Notes: generated from the sequence alone by a model not told the origin. 64,000 bases of DNA from Streptomyces sp. DT2A-34 (GCF_030499515.1 NZ_JASTWJ010000001.1:8226001-8290000); one strand, 5' to 3'. Numbered from the stretch's first letter, positions 7,347 through 17,868 are shown. Translations and numbers: made by a program.

Positions 7347-8516
7347 ATGGGCTACCGCATCCTGGAGACCGACGACATCCCCGGCTACCTGCGCGAGCGC
7401 GGCCACTGGGACGACGGGACCGACATCCGCGTCCGCGAGGTGTCGGACGGCAACATGAACCGGGTGTTCCTCGCGCCCTCCGCCGACGGCACCCGCAGCC
7501 TCGCCGTCAAGCAGGCCCTGCCCTGGGTGCGGGTCGCCGGCCCCTCCTGGCCGATGAACCCCGACCGCGCCGACGCCGAGGCCCGTGCGTACGACCAGGT
7601 GGCGAAGGTCGCCCCCGACAAGATCCCGGCGATCCACGGCTACGACCCCGAGAACTACGCCCTCGTCATGGAGGACATGTCGGACCTGGAGGTCCTGCGC
7701 ACCCGCCTGAACGAGGGCGAGCCGTACGGCCCCCACACCTCCGCCCGCATCGGCGAGTTCGTCGCCCAACTCTCCTTCGCGACCAGCGACTTCGGCATGG
7801 AGTCGGCCGACCGCAAGGCACTCGTCGCGGCGTCGGTCAGCCCGGAGCTCTGCAAGATCACCGAGGACGTGGTCCTGTCCGAGCCGTACATCGAGCACGA
7901 GCACAACCACTGGCACGAGGGCCTGGACGACCTGGCGGCGGAGTTCCGCGCCGACGCCCGGCTGCGCACCGAGGTCGCCGACCTCCGCCACACCTTCATG
8001 ACCAGCGCCCAGGCCCTCCTCCACGGCGACCTGCACACCGGCAGTGTCATGGTCGGCGAGCGCGAAGGCGCCCACGTGGTACGGGTCTTCGACCCCGAGT
8101 TCTCCTTCGTGGGCCCCGTCGGCTACGACCTGGGCCTGTACTGGGCGAACGTCCTGGTGTCCGAGGAGCGGGCACGGGCGCTCGGCACGCTGTCCGACCA
8201 CGGCAGCCAACTCCGCCTGTCCTGGGAGGCCTTCGAAGCGGAGTTCCGCCGCCTGTGGCCGAGCCGCGTCGACACCTTCTTCGACGACGCCTACCTCGAC
8301 CGCTTCCTGCGCCGCGTGTGGACCGAGTCCCTCGGCTACGCCGGCACGGAAATCGTCCGCCGCATCATCGGCTTCGCCCACCTGACGGACCTGACGACCC
8401 TGCCGGACCCGGTACCGGCGTCCCGGCGGGCCTTGCTGCTGGGCCGTGAACTGATCGTGCGCCGCGATGAGTTGAAGAACCCGAACGTTGTCAGGGCGCT
8501 GGCGCAGACCCCCTAG
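7347..8516 (+). CDS. mtnK: 5-methylthioribose kinase MtnK
   Basis: MtnK phosphorylates 5-methylthioribose to its 1-phosphate, the substrate of MtnA. The 389-residue protein has an APH-like kinase fold: DGNMNRVFLA is the nucleotide loop, SLAVKQALPWVRV holds the ATP-binding Lys and the MTRK-specific W/V region, LHGDLHTGSVMV is the catalytic loop and VFDPEFSFVGPVGYDLG is the metal site. GAGGAG lies about 12 nt before the ATG. As last gene of the transporter operon it identifies the likely cargo. Its TAG stop lies inside a common Streptomyces intergenic repeat. Confidence 0.95.
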   Translation: MGYRILETDDIPGYLRERGHWDDGTDIRVREVSDGNMNRVFLAPSADGTRSLAVKQALPWVRVAGPSWPMNPDRADAEARAYDQVAKVAPDKIPAIHGYDPENYALVMEDMSDLEVLRTRLNEGEPYGPHTSARIGEFVAQLSFATSDFGMESADRKALVAASVSPELCKITEDVVLSEPYIEHEHNHWHEGLDDLAAEFRADARLRTEVADLRHTFMTSAQALLHGDLHTGSVMVGEREGAHVVRVFDPEFSFVGPVGYDLGLYWANVLVSEERARALGTLSDHGSQLRLSWEAFEAEFRRLWPSRVDTFFDDAYLDRFLRRVWTESLGYAGTEIVRRIIGFAHLTDLTTLPDPVPASRRALLLGRELIVRRDELKNPNVVRALAQTP

Positions 8517-8570
8517 GGGCGCGGGGCTGTATCGATATGCGGCGCCGCCGCGCGGGCGTGACCAGCCACG
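8509..8570. repeat. Streptomyces intergenic repeat (AGGGGCGCGGGG ... GACCAGCCACG)
   Basis: The stretch begins CCCCCTAGGGGCGCGGGGCT and ends GACCAGCCACG, the two hallmarks of a palindromic intergenic repeat that I recognise as very common in Streptomyces. A second copy in the opposite orientation lies at 53006-53041. The middle here (TGTATCGATATGCGGCGCC) is a known variant form. Function unknown. Confidence 0.6.
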
Positions 8571-8634
8571 CCGCACCGGCAGACAACAACGGCGCACCTC
8601 TGGCACTTCTGGCACACCGAAATTCCGCATGCGA

Positions 8635-8668
8635 AAGGGGCGGCTCCATCGGCGTGGAGCCGCCCCTT
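8635..8668 (+). terminator. Terminator after mtnK
   Basis: A perfect 13-bp stem, AAGGGGCGGCTCC (8635-8647) with GGAGCCGCCCCTT (8656-8668), 8-nt loop. It ends the transporter-mtnK transcript before the convergent glpD. Confidence 0.8.
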
Positions 8669-8743
8669 CCGATGGTGGCCGGCCCCGGTGCGGAAGGGGC
8701 CGCCCTCGTGCGGTCCGGCCCGGTCAGGGGAGTGGCCGAACCC

Positions 8744-8786
8744 GGCGCCCAGGGAGCCTCATCCGGCGAAAACCTCCCTGGGCGCC
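8744..8786 (-). terminator. Terminator after glpD
   Basis: A perfect 13-bp stem, GGCGCCCAGGGAG (8744-8756) with CTCCCTGGGCGCC (8774-8786), loop of 17 nt. It starts 10 nt beyond the glpD stop codon. Confidence 0.75.
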
Positions 8787-8795
8787 TTGCGAGGC

Positions 8796-10412
8796 TTACT
8801 TCTTGTCGAGCAGGTCCTGCACCTTCGCCCGGACGTCGTCCGTGGCCAGACCCCGGATCGTCAGCGTCGTCCGGCGGCGCAGCACGTCGTCCTGCGTCTC
8901 GGCCCACTCGTTGTCCCGGGCGTAGACGACCTGGGCCCAGATCTCCGGGGCGTCCGGGTGGACCCGTTCGCCCAGCTCCGGGTTCTCGTTCGCGATGCGG
9001 GCGATGTCGAAGGCCAGCGAACCATAGTGCGTGGCCAGGTGCTTCGCCGTGTCGGCCGCCATGCGGGGGCCGGGCGCCGGACGGTCGGTCAGCAGACGGT
9101 GGGCGACCGCGCGCGGGTTGGCGATGCCCGGCAGCGGCAGCTTCTTCGGCAGCGAGGCGATCGGCTCGAAGTCGTCGCCCAGCGGGTGGCCCGGCAGCGC
9201 CTGAAGCTTCTGCATGACCGTACGGCCGATGTGCCGGAAGGTGGTCCACTTGCCGCCCGCGACGGACAGCATGCCGCCCTTGCCCTCGGTCACCACGGTC
9301 TCGCGCTTGGCCTTCGCCGTGTCACCGGGGCCGCCCGGCAGCACGCGCAGACCCGCGAAGGCGTACGTGATGAGGTCGCGGTCGAGCTGCTGGTCCCGGA
9401 TGGAGAACGCGGCCTCGTCCAGGATCTGGGCTATGTCCTTGTCGTTGACCGCGACGTCCGCCGGGTCGCCCTCGAACTCCTCGTCCGTGGTGCCCAGCAG
9501 GAGCATGTCCTCCCAGGGCAGGGCGAAGGTGATGCGGTACTTGTCGATCGGCGTCGCGAGCGCCGCTTTCCAGGGCGAGGTCCGCTTCAGGACCAGATGC
9601 GCGCCCTTCGACAGACGGATCGACGGCGCGGCATTCGGGTCCTCCATCTTGCGCAGGTGGTCGACCCACGGGCCGGTCGCGTTGAGCACCAGGCGGGCGT
9701 TCACGCCGAACTCGTCGCCGGAGAGGCGGTCGCGCAGCTCCGCGCCCGTCACCCGGCCCTTGGTGAAGCGCAGGCCGCTGACCTCGGCGTGGTTGAGCAC
9801 GACGGCGCCCGCCTCGACGGCCGCGCGGACCGTCATCAGCGCCATGCGCGCGTCGTTCATCTGGTCGTCGCCGTACACGGCCACGGCCTTGAGGTTGTCG
9901 GTGCGCAGCTCGGGCACGTCCTGCGCGGCCTTGGCCGGCGAGAGCAGGTGTCCCACTCCGTCACCGAACGCGGAGAGCGCGGAGTAGGCGAAGACGCCCG
10001 CCCCGAGCTTCGCGGCGCCGTGCGGCCCGCCCTTGTACACGGGGAGGTAGAACGTGAGCGGGTTCGCCAGGTGAGGTGCCACCTGGCGGGAGACCGCACG
10101 GCGCTCGAAGTGGTTCTCCGCCACCAGCTTCACCGCGCCGGTCTGCAGATAGCGCAGACCGCCGTGGAGCAGCTTGGAGGAGGCGGACGAGGTGGCGCCG
10201 GCGAAGTCGCCGGCGTCGACCAGAGCCACCCTGAGGCCGGACTGCGCGGCGTGCCAGGCGGTGGAGATGCCCAGGATGCCGCCGCCGATCACGAGAAGGT
10301 CGTACGACGCCTTGGCGAGCTGCTCCCGGGTCTCGGCGCGGCTCGGGTTGGAGCCGGAGGCCGGGCGCGTACCGAGGGCAGGCACGGACTGCAGGGTGGA
10401 CTGACTGGTCAT
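8796..10412 (-). CDS. glpD: Glycerol-3-phosphate dehydrogenase GlpD
   Basis: GlpD is a 538-residue FAD-dependent enzyme that oxidises glycerol-3-phosphate to dihydroxyacetone phosphate and passes electrons to the respiratory chain. The N-terminal dinucleotide fold is DLLVIGGGILGISTAWHAAQ, followed by SSKLLHGGLRYL and a C-terminal helical region with LPKKLPLPGIAN. The start is the ATG at 10412. It is the last gene of the glpF-glpK-glpD operon, 53 nt after glpK, and ends in a strong hairpin. It matches the gylB position of the S. coelicolor gyl operon as I recall it. Confidence 0.95.
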   Translation of the reverse strand: MTSQSTLQSVPALGTRPASGSNPSRAETREQLAKASYDLLVIGGGILGISTAWHAAQSGLRVALVDAGDFAGATSSASSKLLHGGLRYLQTGAVKLVAENHFERRAVSRQVAPHLANPLTFYLPVYKGGPHGAAKLGAGVFAYSALSAFGDGVGHLLSPAKAAQDVPELRTDNLKAVAVYGDDQMNDARMALMTVRAAVEAGAVVLNHAEVSGLRFTKGRVTGAELRDRLSGDEFGVNARLVLNATGPWVDHLRKMEDPNAAPSIRLSKGAHLVLKRTSPWKAALATPIDKYRITFALPWEDMLLLGTTDEEFEGDPADVAVNDKDIAQILDEAAFSIRDQQLDRDLITYAFAGLRVLPGGPGDTAKAKRETVVTEGKGGMLSVAGGKWTTFRHIGRTVMQKLQALPGHPLGDDFEPIASLPKKLPLPGIANPRAVAHRLLTDRPAPGPRMAADTAKHLATHYGSLAFDIARIANENPELGERVHPDAPEIWAQVVYARDNEWAETQDDVLRRRTTLTIRGLATDDVRAKVQDLLDKK

Positions 10413-10465
10413 TTCGGGTTCTTACTCCTCATCAGAGCTCGCGTCGGAGCCTTCGTCGGCTCTCG

Positions 10466-12007
10466 TCAGCTCTCGTCGTCCTCGAGCCAGCCCATGGTCC
10501 GCTCGACGGCCTTGAGCCAGTTCTTGTACTCACGGTCGCGGGTCTCCGCGTCCATGCGGGGGGTCCACTCGGCGGCCCGGCGCCAGTTGGCGCGCAGGTC
10601 GTCGGTGCTGTTCCAGAAGCCGACGGCGAGACCGGCGGCGTAGGCGGCGCCGAGGCAGGTGGTCTCGGCGACCATCGGGCGCACCACGGGGGCGTCCAGG
10701 ACGTCGGAGAGCGTCTGCATCAGCAGGTTGTTGGCGGTCATGCCGCCGTCGACCTTGAGCGCCACCAGCTCGTCGCCGGAGTCCTTCACCATGGCGTCGG
10801 CGATCTCCCGCGTCTGCCAGGCCGTGGCCTCCAGAACGGCACGCGCGAGGTGCGCCTTGGTGACGTACCGGGTCAGGCCGGCGATCACACCGCGGGCGTC
10901 GGAGCGCCAGTGCGGGGCGAACAGGCCGGAGAAGGCCGGCACGAAGTAGGCGCCGCCGTTGTCCTCGACCGAGAGCGCGAGCGTCTCGATCTCGGCGGCG
11001 GTGGAGATCAGGCCCATCTGGTCGCGCATCCACTGCACCAGGGAGCCGGTGACGGCGATCGAGCCCTCCAGGGCGTAGACCGTCGGCTGGTCGCCGATCT
11101 TGTAGCCGACCGTGGTCAGCAGACCCGCGTACGAGTTGATGATCTTCTCACCGGTGTTCATCACCATGAAGGTGCCGGTGCCGTACGTCGACTTGACCTC
11201 GCCCTCGGCGAAGCAGGTCTGGCCGAACAGGGCCGCCTGCTGGTCGCCGAGCGCGGAGGCGACCGGGATGCCGCCGAGCAGGTCGCCCAGCTTGCCGCCG
11301 GTGATCTCGCCGTAGACCTCGGCGGAGGAGCGGATCTCGGGCAGGATCTGCAGGGGCACGCCGATCGACTCGGCGATCTTTTCGTCCCACTCCATGGTGT
11401 GGAGGTTCATCAGCATGGTGCGGGAGGCGTTGGTGACGTCGGTGACGTGCTTGCCGCCGTCGACACCGCCGGTCAGGTTCCAGATGACCCAGGTGTCCAT
11501 GGTGCCGAAGAGGATGTCGCCGGCCTCGGCGCGCTCCTTGAGGCCCTCGACGTTGTCCAGCAGCCAGCGGGCCTTGGGGCCGGCGAAGTAGGAGGCGAGG
11601 GGAAGGCCGGTCTCACGGCGGAAGCGGTCCTGGCCGACATTGCGGCCGAGCTCCTTGCAGAGCGCGTCGGTGCGGGTGTCCTGCCAGACGATGGCGTTGT
11701 GGACGGGCTCACCGGTGTTCTTGTCCCACAGCACGGTGGTCTCGCGCTGGTTGGTGATGCCGATGGCCTTGATGTCGTCGCGGGTGATGCCGGCCTTCGC
11801 GATGGCTCCGGCGACGACCTCCTGGACGTTGGTCCAGATCTCGGTGGCGTTGTGCTCGACCCAGCCCGGCTTCGGGAAGATCTGCTCGTGCTCCTTCTGG
11901 TCGACGGAGACGATGCGGCCGTCGCGGTCGAAGACGATGCAGCGGCTGGAGGTGGTGCCCTGGTCGATGGCGGCGATGAAGGGGCCGGCGGTGTGGGCGT
12001 CGGTCAC
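10466..12007 (-). CDS. glpK: Glycerol kinase GlpK
   Basis: GlpK is a 513-residue FGGY kinase that phosphorylates glycerol to sn-glycerol-3-phosphate. Diagnostic segments are [16 protein letters not shown] at the N-terminus, [29 protein letters not shown] and [15 protein letters not shown]. The start is GTG at 12007. It lies between glpF (96 nt upstream) and glpD (53 nt downstream), so import, phosphorylation and oxidation of glycerol are encoded in order. Transcription is likely from the GylR-controlled promoter upstream of glpF. Confidence 0.97.
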   Translation of the reverse strand: MTDAHTAGPFIAAIDQGTTSSRCIVFDRDGRIVSVDQKEHEQIFPKPGWVEHNATEIWTNVQEVVAGAIAKAGITRDDIKAIGITNQRETTVLWDKNTGEPVHNAIVWQDTRTDALCKELGRNVGQDRFRRETGLPLASYFAGPKARWLLDNVEGLKERAEAGDILFGTMDTWVIWNLTGGVDGGKHVTDVTNASRTMLMNLHTMEWDEKIAESIGVPLQILPEIRSSAEVYGEITGGKLGDLLGGIPVASALGDQQAALFGQTCFAEGEVKSTYGTGTFMVMNTGEKIINSYAGLLTTVGYKIGDQPTVYALEGSIAVTGSLVQWMRDQMGLISTAAEIETLALSVEDNGGAYFVPAFSGLFAPHWRSDARGVIAGLTRYVTKAHLARAVLEATAWQTREIADAMVKDSGDELVALKVDGGMTANNLLMQTLSDVLDAPVVRPMVAETTCLGAAYAAGLAVGFWNSTDDLRANWRRAAEWTPRMDAETRDREYKNWLKAVERTMGWLEDDES

Positions 12008-12103
12008 TGTGTGCTCCTGGAAGTTCCGTGGTTATGGGGCTTTACGTACGGCGCGCGCTGAGAGTTTCGATCCTGCCTACCCGAACGGGTGAAGCTTGCT
12101 CTC

Positions 12104-12898
12104 CTAGGCGAACGCGACGTTGTAGATGCCTGCCGCGATGGCGCCGCCGATGAGCGGGCCGACCACCGGGATCCAGGCGTAGCCCCAGTCGGAACCGCCC
12201 TTGTTGGGCAGGGGGAGAAGGGCGTGGACAATGCGCGGACCGAGGTCACGGGCCGGGTTGATCGCGTAGCCGGTCGGACCGCCGAGGGACAGACCGATCG
12301 AGACGACCACGAGCGCGGTGATCAGGGCGCCCAGGGTGCCCAGGCCCTTGCCGCTGTCGTTGAGGCCCTGGGTCAGGACCGCGAGCACCAGCACGACGGT
12401 GCCGATGATCTCCGTGAGGAGGTTCTGCACCGCGTTCCGGATCTCGGGACCGGTGGAGAAGATGCCCAGGACCGGGCCGGCGCCCTTCTCCTGGGCCTCG
12501 ACGGCCTTGGCCGCCGTGGCCTGCGCGCCCGGACCACCGACGATCTCCTTGTCGGTGAGGTGGGCGTGGAACTGGCCGTAGTAGGCGACCCAGACCAGGG
12601 CCGCACCGATCATGGCGCCGAGCAGCTGTCCGGCGAAGTACGTCGGAACGTTGCTCCAGTCGTTGTCCTTGATCGCGAGTGCGACGGTCACGGCCGGGTT
12701 CAGGTGGGCGCCGGACAGCGGCGCCGAGGTGTAGACGGCCGTGAGCACCGCGAAGCCCCACCCGAAGGTGATGGCGAGCCAGCCGGCGTTACGAGCCTTG
12801 GAGGCCTTCAGCGTGACAGCGGCGCAGACGCCGCCGCCGAGCAGGATGAGTATGGCGGTACCGATGGTCTCGCCGATGAAGATGTCGGAGCTGGACAC
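12104..12898 (-). CDS. glpF: Glycerol uptake facilitator GlpF (aquaporin family)
   Basis: GlpF is a 264-residue MIP-family channel for glycerol entry. Both pore motifs are present: [16 protein letters not shown] near residue 65 and [12 protein letters not shown] near residue 210; the Asp after the second NPA motif is typical of glycerol facilitators rather than water channels. Six hydrophobic helices are visible. The start is GTG at 12898 with AAGGAG about 8 nt upstream. It is the first gene of the glycerol operon, with a 321-nt control region between it and gylR. Confidence 0.95.
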   Translation of the reverse strand: MSSSDIFIGETIGTAILILLGGGVCAAVTLKASKARNAGWLAITFGWGFAVLTAVYTSAPLSGAHLNPAVTVALAIKDNDWSNVPTYFAGQLLGAMIGAALVWVAYYGQFHAHLTDKEIVGGPGAQATAAKAVEAQEKGAGPVLGIFSTGPEIRNAVQNLLTEIIGTVVLVLAVLTQGLNDSGKGLGTLGALITALVVVSIGLSLGGPTGYAINPARDLGPRIVHALLPLPNKGGSDWGYAWIPVVGPLIGGAIAAGIYNVAFA

Positions 12899-13004
12899 CC
12901 GCGACTCCTTTGTCCTTCGTCCAGGGGAAGCCGAACCCCGGGTCCCTCCGGTGGTTCGCGTTGCCCTCGGGGGTGAGAGCGATGCCGGCCCTTGGCGTTG
13001 TCAC

Positions 13005-13046
13005 ACTCTAGCGCGTATTGCCGGTAGGTGTTCGACAATGCCGACC
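13005..13046 (-). promoter_or_regulatory. glpF promoter with GylR-type operator
   Basis: On the minus strand a -10 box TAGAGT (13005-13010) lies about 105 nt before glpF. Its -35 area overlaps GTTCGACAATGCCGACC (plus strand 13030-13046). The same 17-bp element, in nearly palindromic form, precedes gylR at 14039-14055. I infer a GylR binding site that blocks -35 recognition. The rest of the 321-nt gap (12899-13219) holds no gene that I can support. Confidence 0.6.
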
Positions 13047-13219
13047 GATGGACGGGAGTCTTGCCCCGGCTTCATATGTGCGTCAAGAGCTGTGTCGTCG
13101 AATGCGCGATCGTTGTCGGTTGTGTTGATTTATCGACATGGAGATGGCTGGGCCGGGAAACGACGAAGGCCGGAACGCTCTACGGCGTCCCGGCAGCCAC
13201 ACTCACCCCGCGCGGGCGC

Positions 13220-13984
13220 TCAGAACCGCCCGGCGCCCAGGTCCCGCGACACCGCGCGGGCGCAGTCCCGTACCGCCGCGATCAGCTCGGGCCGCAGCTC
13301 GCCGTCCCGGCACAGCCGCTCCACGGCGCCCGTGATCCCGACCGACCCGACGGGCATGCGGCGCCGGTCGTGGATGGCGGCGGCGACGGAGGCGACGCCC
13401 TCCCAGGTCTCCTCGACGTCGGCGGCGTATCCACGCGCGCGTGTCATGTCGAGGATGTGCTCGAAGCTGTCCAGCTCGCACACGGTCCGGTCGGTGAAGG
13501 CCTTGCGGTCGGTCTCGATCGCCTCGCTGTGCGCGACCGGGTCGTACGCCGACAGGACCTTGCCCAGGGCCGTGGAGTGCAGCGGCTGCATGGCCCCGAT
13601 CTCCAGCACTTGCCTGCTGTCGTCGGGCCGGAAGACGTGGTGCACGATCAGCACGCCCTGCTGGTGCAGAACGCCCAGGTAGACGCTCTCCCCGCTGGAG
13701 CGGGCCAGGTCGTCCGTCCACACCAGGGCGCGCGCCCGCAGCTCGTGCACGTCCAGATAGGTGGTGCCCAGGCGCAGCAGCTCGGCGCCCAGCTGGTAGC
13801 GCCCGGAGGCGTCGTCCTGCTCGACGAAGCCCTCCTGCTGGAGGGTGCGCAGAATCCCGTGAGCGGTGCCCTTGGCGAGGCCCAGCGACGAGGCGATGTC
13901 CGACAGGCCGAGCCGCCGCTCACCGCCCGCGAGGAGCCGCAGCATCGCGGCCGCCCGTTCGAGCGACTGGATGTTCCGTGCCAT
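13220..13984 (-). CDS. gylR: IclR-family glycerol operon repressor GylR
   Basis: GylR is a 254-residue IclR-type regulator with an N-terminal winged helix (LGLSDIASSLGLAKGTAHGILRTLQQEGF, residues about 24-52) and a C-terminal effector domain (STALGKVLSAYDP; ARGYAADVEETWEGVASVAAAI). The ATG at 13984 gives exactly the length I recall for S. coelicolor GylR; upstream codons to 14047 are not protein-like. It is transcribed toward the glycerol operon and carries its own operator, so autorepression and glycerol-phosphate induction are likely. Confidence 0.93.
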   Translation of the reverse strand: MARNIQSLERAAAMLRLLAGGERRLGLSDIASSLGLAKGTAHGILRTLQQEGFVEQDDASGRYQLGAELLRLGTTYLDVHELRARALVWTDDLARSSGESVYLGVLHQQGVLIVHHVFRPDDSRQVLEIGAMQPLHSTALGKVLSAYDPVAHSEAIETDRKAFTDRTVCELDSFEHILDMTRARGYAADVEETWEGVASVAAAIHDRRRMPVGSVGITGAVERLCRDGELRPELIAAVRDCARAVSRDLGAGRF

Positions 13985-14038
13985 CGCCGTACTGCCTCCG
14001 TCCCCTTCGAGCGTCGACCACGCGACGTCGCTGCCGCT

Positions 14039-14055
14039 GTTCGGCAATGTCGAAC
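14039..14055. promoter_or_regulatory. GylR autoregulatory operator candidate
   Basis: GTTCGGCAATGTCGAAC is an imperfect palindrome (GTTCG and CGAAC around 7 nt), 55 nt upstream of the gylR start. Its reverse complement matches the glpF-upstream element at 14 of 17 positions. Confidence 0.6.
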
Positions 14056-14279
14056 ACTACTAGTCGATGCCGACCTCCCGCTAATGGTCGGTCGCCATCC
14101 GGCCGCTTCTGTTGCGCCACCCGTATCCGGGAATCGGCCCGGCCGTCATCCTCGTCCCGCCCCGTGGACGCCCTGACCATTCGGCGGCGGTCCCGGCTAC
14201 CCTTGCGGCGTGCGCCCCCTGCGGACGGACCCGTAGAGGGCGCAAAGCCGACAGCCGTCGCATTCCAGGGAGCCCTTTC

Positions 14280-17200
14280 ATGGCCTCGTTGCCACCGACC
14301 CCTTCCGCCGACAGCCGGACCCGTGTGTCCGCTCTCCGTGAGGCGCTCGCCACCCGTGTGGTGGTCGCCGACGGAGCGATGGGCACCATGTTGCAGGCCC
14401 AGGACCCCACCCTTGAGGACTTCGAGAACCTTGAGGGCTGCAACGAGATCCTCAACCTCACCCGGCCCGACATCGTCCGATCCGTCCATGAGGCCTACTT
14501 CGAAGCGGGCGTGGACTGCGTCGAGACCAACACATTCGGCGCCAACCACTCGGCCATGGCCGAGTACGACATCGCCGACCGGGTCTACGAGCTGTCCGAG
14601 GCGGGCGCCCGTATCGCCCGCGAGGCGGCCGACGCTTTCGGCTCCCGCGACGGCCGCCAGCGGTGGGTGCTCGGATCGATCGGACCCGGTACGAAGCTGC
14701 CGACCCTCGGCCACATCGGCTACGGCACCCTGCGCGACGGCTTCCAGGCGAACGCCGAGGGCCTGCTCGCCGGCGGCGCGGACGCCCTGATCGTGGAGAC
14801 CACGCAGGACCTCCTGCAGACGAAGTCGTCGATCCTGGGCGCCCGGCGCGCCATGGAGGCGACCGGCACCGAGGTCCCGCTGCTGGTCTCGATGGCCTTC
14901 GAGACGACCGGCACCATGCTGCTCGGCTCCGAGATCGGCGCCGCGCTGACCGCGCTGGAGCCCCTCGGCATCGACATGATCGGCCTGAACTGCTCGACCG
15001 GTCCGGCCGAGATGAGCGAGCACCTGCGCTACCTGGCCCGGCACTCCCGCACCCCGCTACTGTGCATGCCCAACGCCGGTCTGCCGATCCTCACCAAGGA
15101 CGGCGCCCACTTCCCGCTCGACCCCGAGGGCCTGGCCGACGCCCAGGAGACCTTCGTACGGGACTACGGGCTGAATCTCATCGGCGGCTGCTGCGGCACG
15201 ACCCCCGAGCACCTGCGGCAGCTCGTGGAGCGCGTCCGGGAAGCCACGCCCGGGGAGCGCCGGCCGCAGCCCGAACCCGGCGCCGCCTCCCTCTACCAGA
15301 CGGTCCCCTTCCGCCAGGACACCTCCTACCTGGCCATCGGCGAGCGCACCAACGCCAACGGCTCGAAGAAGTTCCGCGAGGCCATGCTGGCCGCCCGCTG
15401 GGACGACTGCGTCGAGATGGCCCGCGAGCAGATCCGCGAGGGCGCGCACATGCTCGACCTGTGCGTGGACTACGTCGGCCGCGACGGCGTCGCCGACATG
15501 GAGGAGCTGGCCGGCCGCTTCGCCACCGCCTCCACCCTGCCGATCGTCCTCGACTCCACCGAGGTCGAGGTCATCCGGGCCGGCCTGGAGAAGCTCGGCG
15601 GACGCGCGGTCATCAACTCCGTCAACTACGAGGACGGCGACGGCCCCGAGTCCCGCTTCGCCAAGGTCACCCGGCTCGCCCAGGAGCACGGCGCCGCGCT
15701 GATCGCGCTGACCATCGACGAGGAGGGCCAGGCCCGCACCCCCGAGAAGAAGGTCGAGATCGCCGAGCGGCTGATCGAGGACCTGACGGCCAACTGGGGC
15801 ATCCACGAGTCGGACATCCTCATCGACACCCTGACCTTCACCATCTGTACCGGCCAGGAGGAGTCCCGGGGGACGGCATCGCCACCATCGAGGCGATCCG
15901 CGAACTCAAGCGCCGCCACCCGGACGTCCAGACCACTCTCGGCCTGTCCAACATCTCCTTCGGCCTCAACCCGGCCGCCCGCATCCTACTCAACTCCGTC
16001 TTCCTCGACGAGTGCGTCAAGGCGGGCCTGGACTCGGCCATCGTCCACGCGTCGAAGATCCTGCCGATCGCCCGCTTCAGCGAGGAAGAGGTGCAGACCG
16101 CCCTCGACCTGATCTACGACCGCCGCGCAGAGGGCTACGACCCGCTGCAGAAGCTGATGGCCCTGTTCGAGGGCGCCACCACGAAGTCCCTGAAGGCCGG
16201 CAGGGCCGAGGAACTCGCCGCCCTCCCGCTGGAGGAGCGCCTCAAGCGCCGCATCATCGACGGCGAGCGCAACGGCCTGGAGGCCGACCTCGACGACGCC
16301 CTTCAGGAGCGCCCCGCCCTCGACATCGTCAACGAGACCCTCCTGGACGGCATGAAGGTCGTCGGCGAACTGTTCGGCTCCGGCCAGATGCAGCTGCCGT
16401 TCGTCCTCCAGTCCGCCGAGGTGATGAAGGCCGCCGTCGCCCACCTCGAACCGCACATGGAGAAGTCCGACGCCGAGGGCAAGGGCACCATCGTGCTGGC
16501 CACGGTGCGCGGCGACGTGCACGACATCGGCAAGAACCTGGTGGACATCATCCTGTCCAACAACGGCTACAACGTGGTCAACCTGGGCATCAAGCAGCCC
16601 GTCTCGGCGATCCTGGAGGCCGCCGAGGAGCACCGGGCCGACGTCATCGGCATGTCCGGGCTGCTGGTGAAGTCCACGGTGATCATGAAGGAGAACCTGG
16701 AGGAGCTCAACCAGCGAGGCCTGGCGGCGAATTACCCGGTCATCCTCGGCGGCGCCGCCCTCACGCGCGCGTACGTCGAACAGGACCTGCACGAGATCTA
16801 CGAGGGCGAAGTCCGCTACGCCCGCGACGCGTTCGAGGGCCTGCGCCTGATGGACGCCCTGATCGGCGTCAAGCGGGGCGTGCCCGGCGCGAAGCTCCCC
16901 GAGCTCAAGCAGCGCCGGGTCAGGAGCACCGCAGCCACGGCCGTACTCGAGGAGCGTCCCGAGGAAGGCCACGTCCGCTCCGACGTCGCCACCGACAACC
17001 CGGTCCCCGCACCGCCGTTCTGGGGCACCCGCGTCATCAAGGGCATCCAGCTCAAGGAGTACGCCTCCTGGCTCGACGAGGGCGCCCTCTTCAAGGGCCA
17101 GTGGGGCCTGAAGGAGGCCCGCACCGGAGACGGCCCGTCGTACCAGGAACTCGTCGAGACCGAGGGCCGCCCGCGCCTGCGCGGCCTGCTCGACAGGCTC

Positions 17201-17797
17201 CAGACGGACAACCTCCTCGAAGCGGCCGTGGTCTACGGCTACTTCCCGTGCGTCTCCAAGGACGACGACCTGATCCTCCTGGACGAGCACGGCAACGAAC
17301 GCACCCGGTTCACCTTCCCGCGCCAGCGCCGCGGCCGCCGCCTGTGCCTGGCCGACTTCTTCCGCCCGCAGGAGTCGGGCGAGACGGACGTCGTGGGCCT
17401 CCAGGTGGTCACCGTCGGCTCGCGGATCGGCGAGGAGACGGCCCGGATGTTCGAGGCGAACGCCTACCGCGACTACCTCGAACTGCACGGCCTGTCCGTA
17501 CAGCTGGCCGAGGCGCTCGCCGAGTACTGGCACGCGCGCGTGCGCTCCGAGCTGGGCTTCGCCGGTGAGGACCCGGCCGACATCGAGGACATGTTCGCGC
17601 TGAAGTACCGGGGCGCCCGCTTCTCGCTGGGCTACGGCGCCTGCCCGAACCTGGAGGACCGGTCCAAGATCGCCGACCTGCTCCAGCCGGAGCGCATCGG
17701 CGTCCACCTCTCCGAGGAGTTCCAGCTGCACCCCGAGCAGTCCACGGACGCGATCGTCATCCACCACCCCGAGGCGAAGTACTTCAACGCCCGCTGA
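14280..17797 (+). pseudogene. metH: Cobalamin-dependent methionine synthase MetH, one-base frameshift
   Basis: MetH transfers methyl from 5-methyltetrahydrofolate to homocysteine. All four modules are present: homocysteine domain (VVADGAMGTMLQ to IGGCCGTTPEH), pterin domain (LAIGERTNANGSKKF), B12 domain (VRGDVHDIGKNLVDII, His ligand) and the AdoMet activation domain at the C-terminus. The frame breaks at 15868-15872: five G occur where six are needed to read RGDGIATIEAI. With one G restored it encodes 1172 residues. Everything else is intact, so sequencing error or a very recent mutation is likely. A promoter candidate is CTGACC (14173-14178) plus TACCCT (14198-14203). No B12 riboswitch features were evident. 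Confidence 0.9.
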
Positions 17798-17868
17798 GAC
17801 CGCTCCGCGCGCCGATCGATCAAACCAGGCGTTCCGGCCGCGGGAGTCGTACACTGGTCGGTCCACCG

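Noticed and set aside
8688..10643. Long plus-strand open frame over glpD
   Set aside because: It is the antisense of glpD and its composition (Arg/Val/Gly-rich, no domain pattern) is the usual high-GC shadow. The same holds for long frames at 4618-6534, 15986-17866, 20722-22353, 24620-26056, 30550-31911, 53279-54976, 56847-58481 and 58529-60910.
14056..14279. Cobalamin riboswitch upstream of metH
   Set aside because: The 224-nt region lacks a recognisable B12-box-like core, and only short stems are visible. A covariance-model search would settle it.
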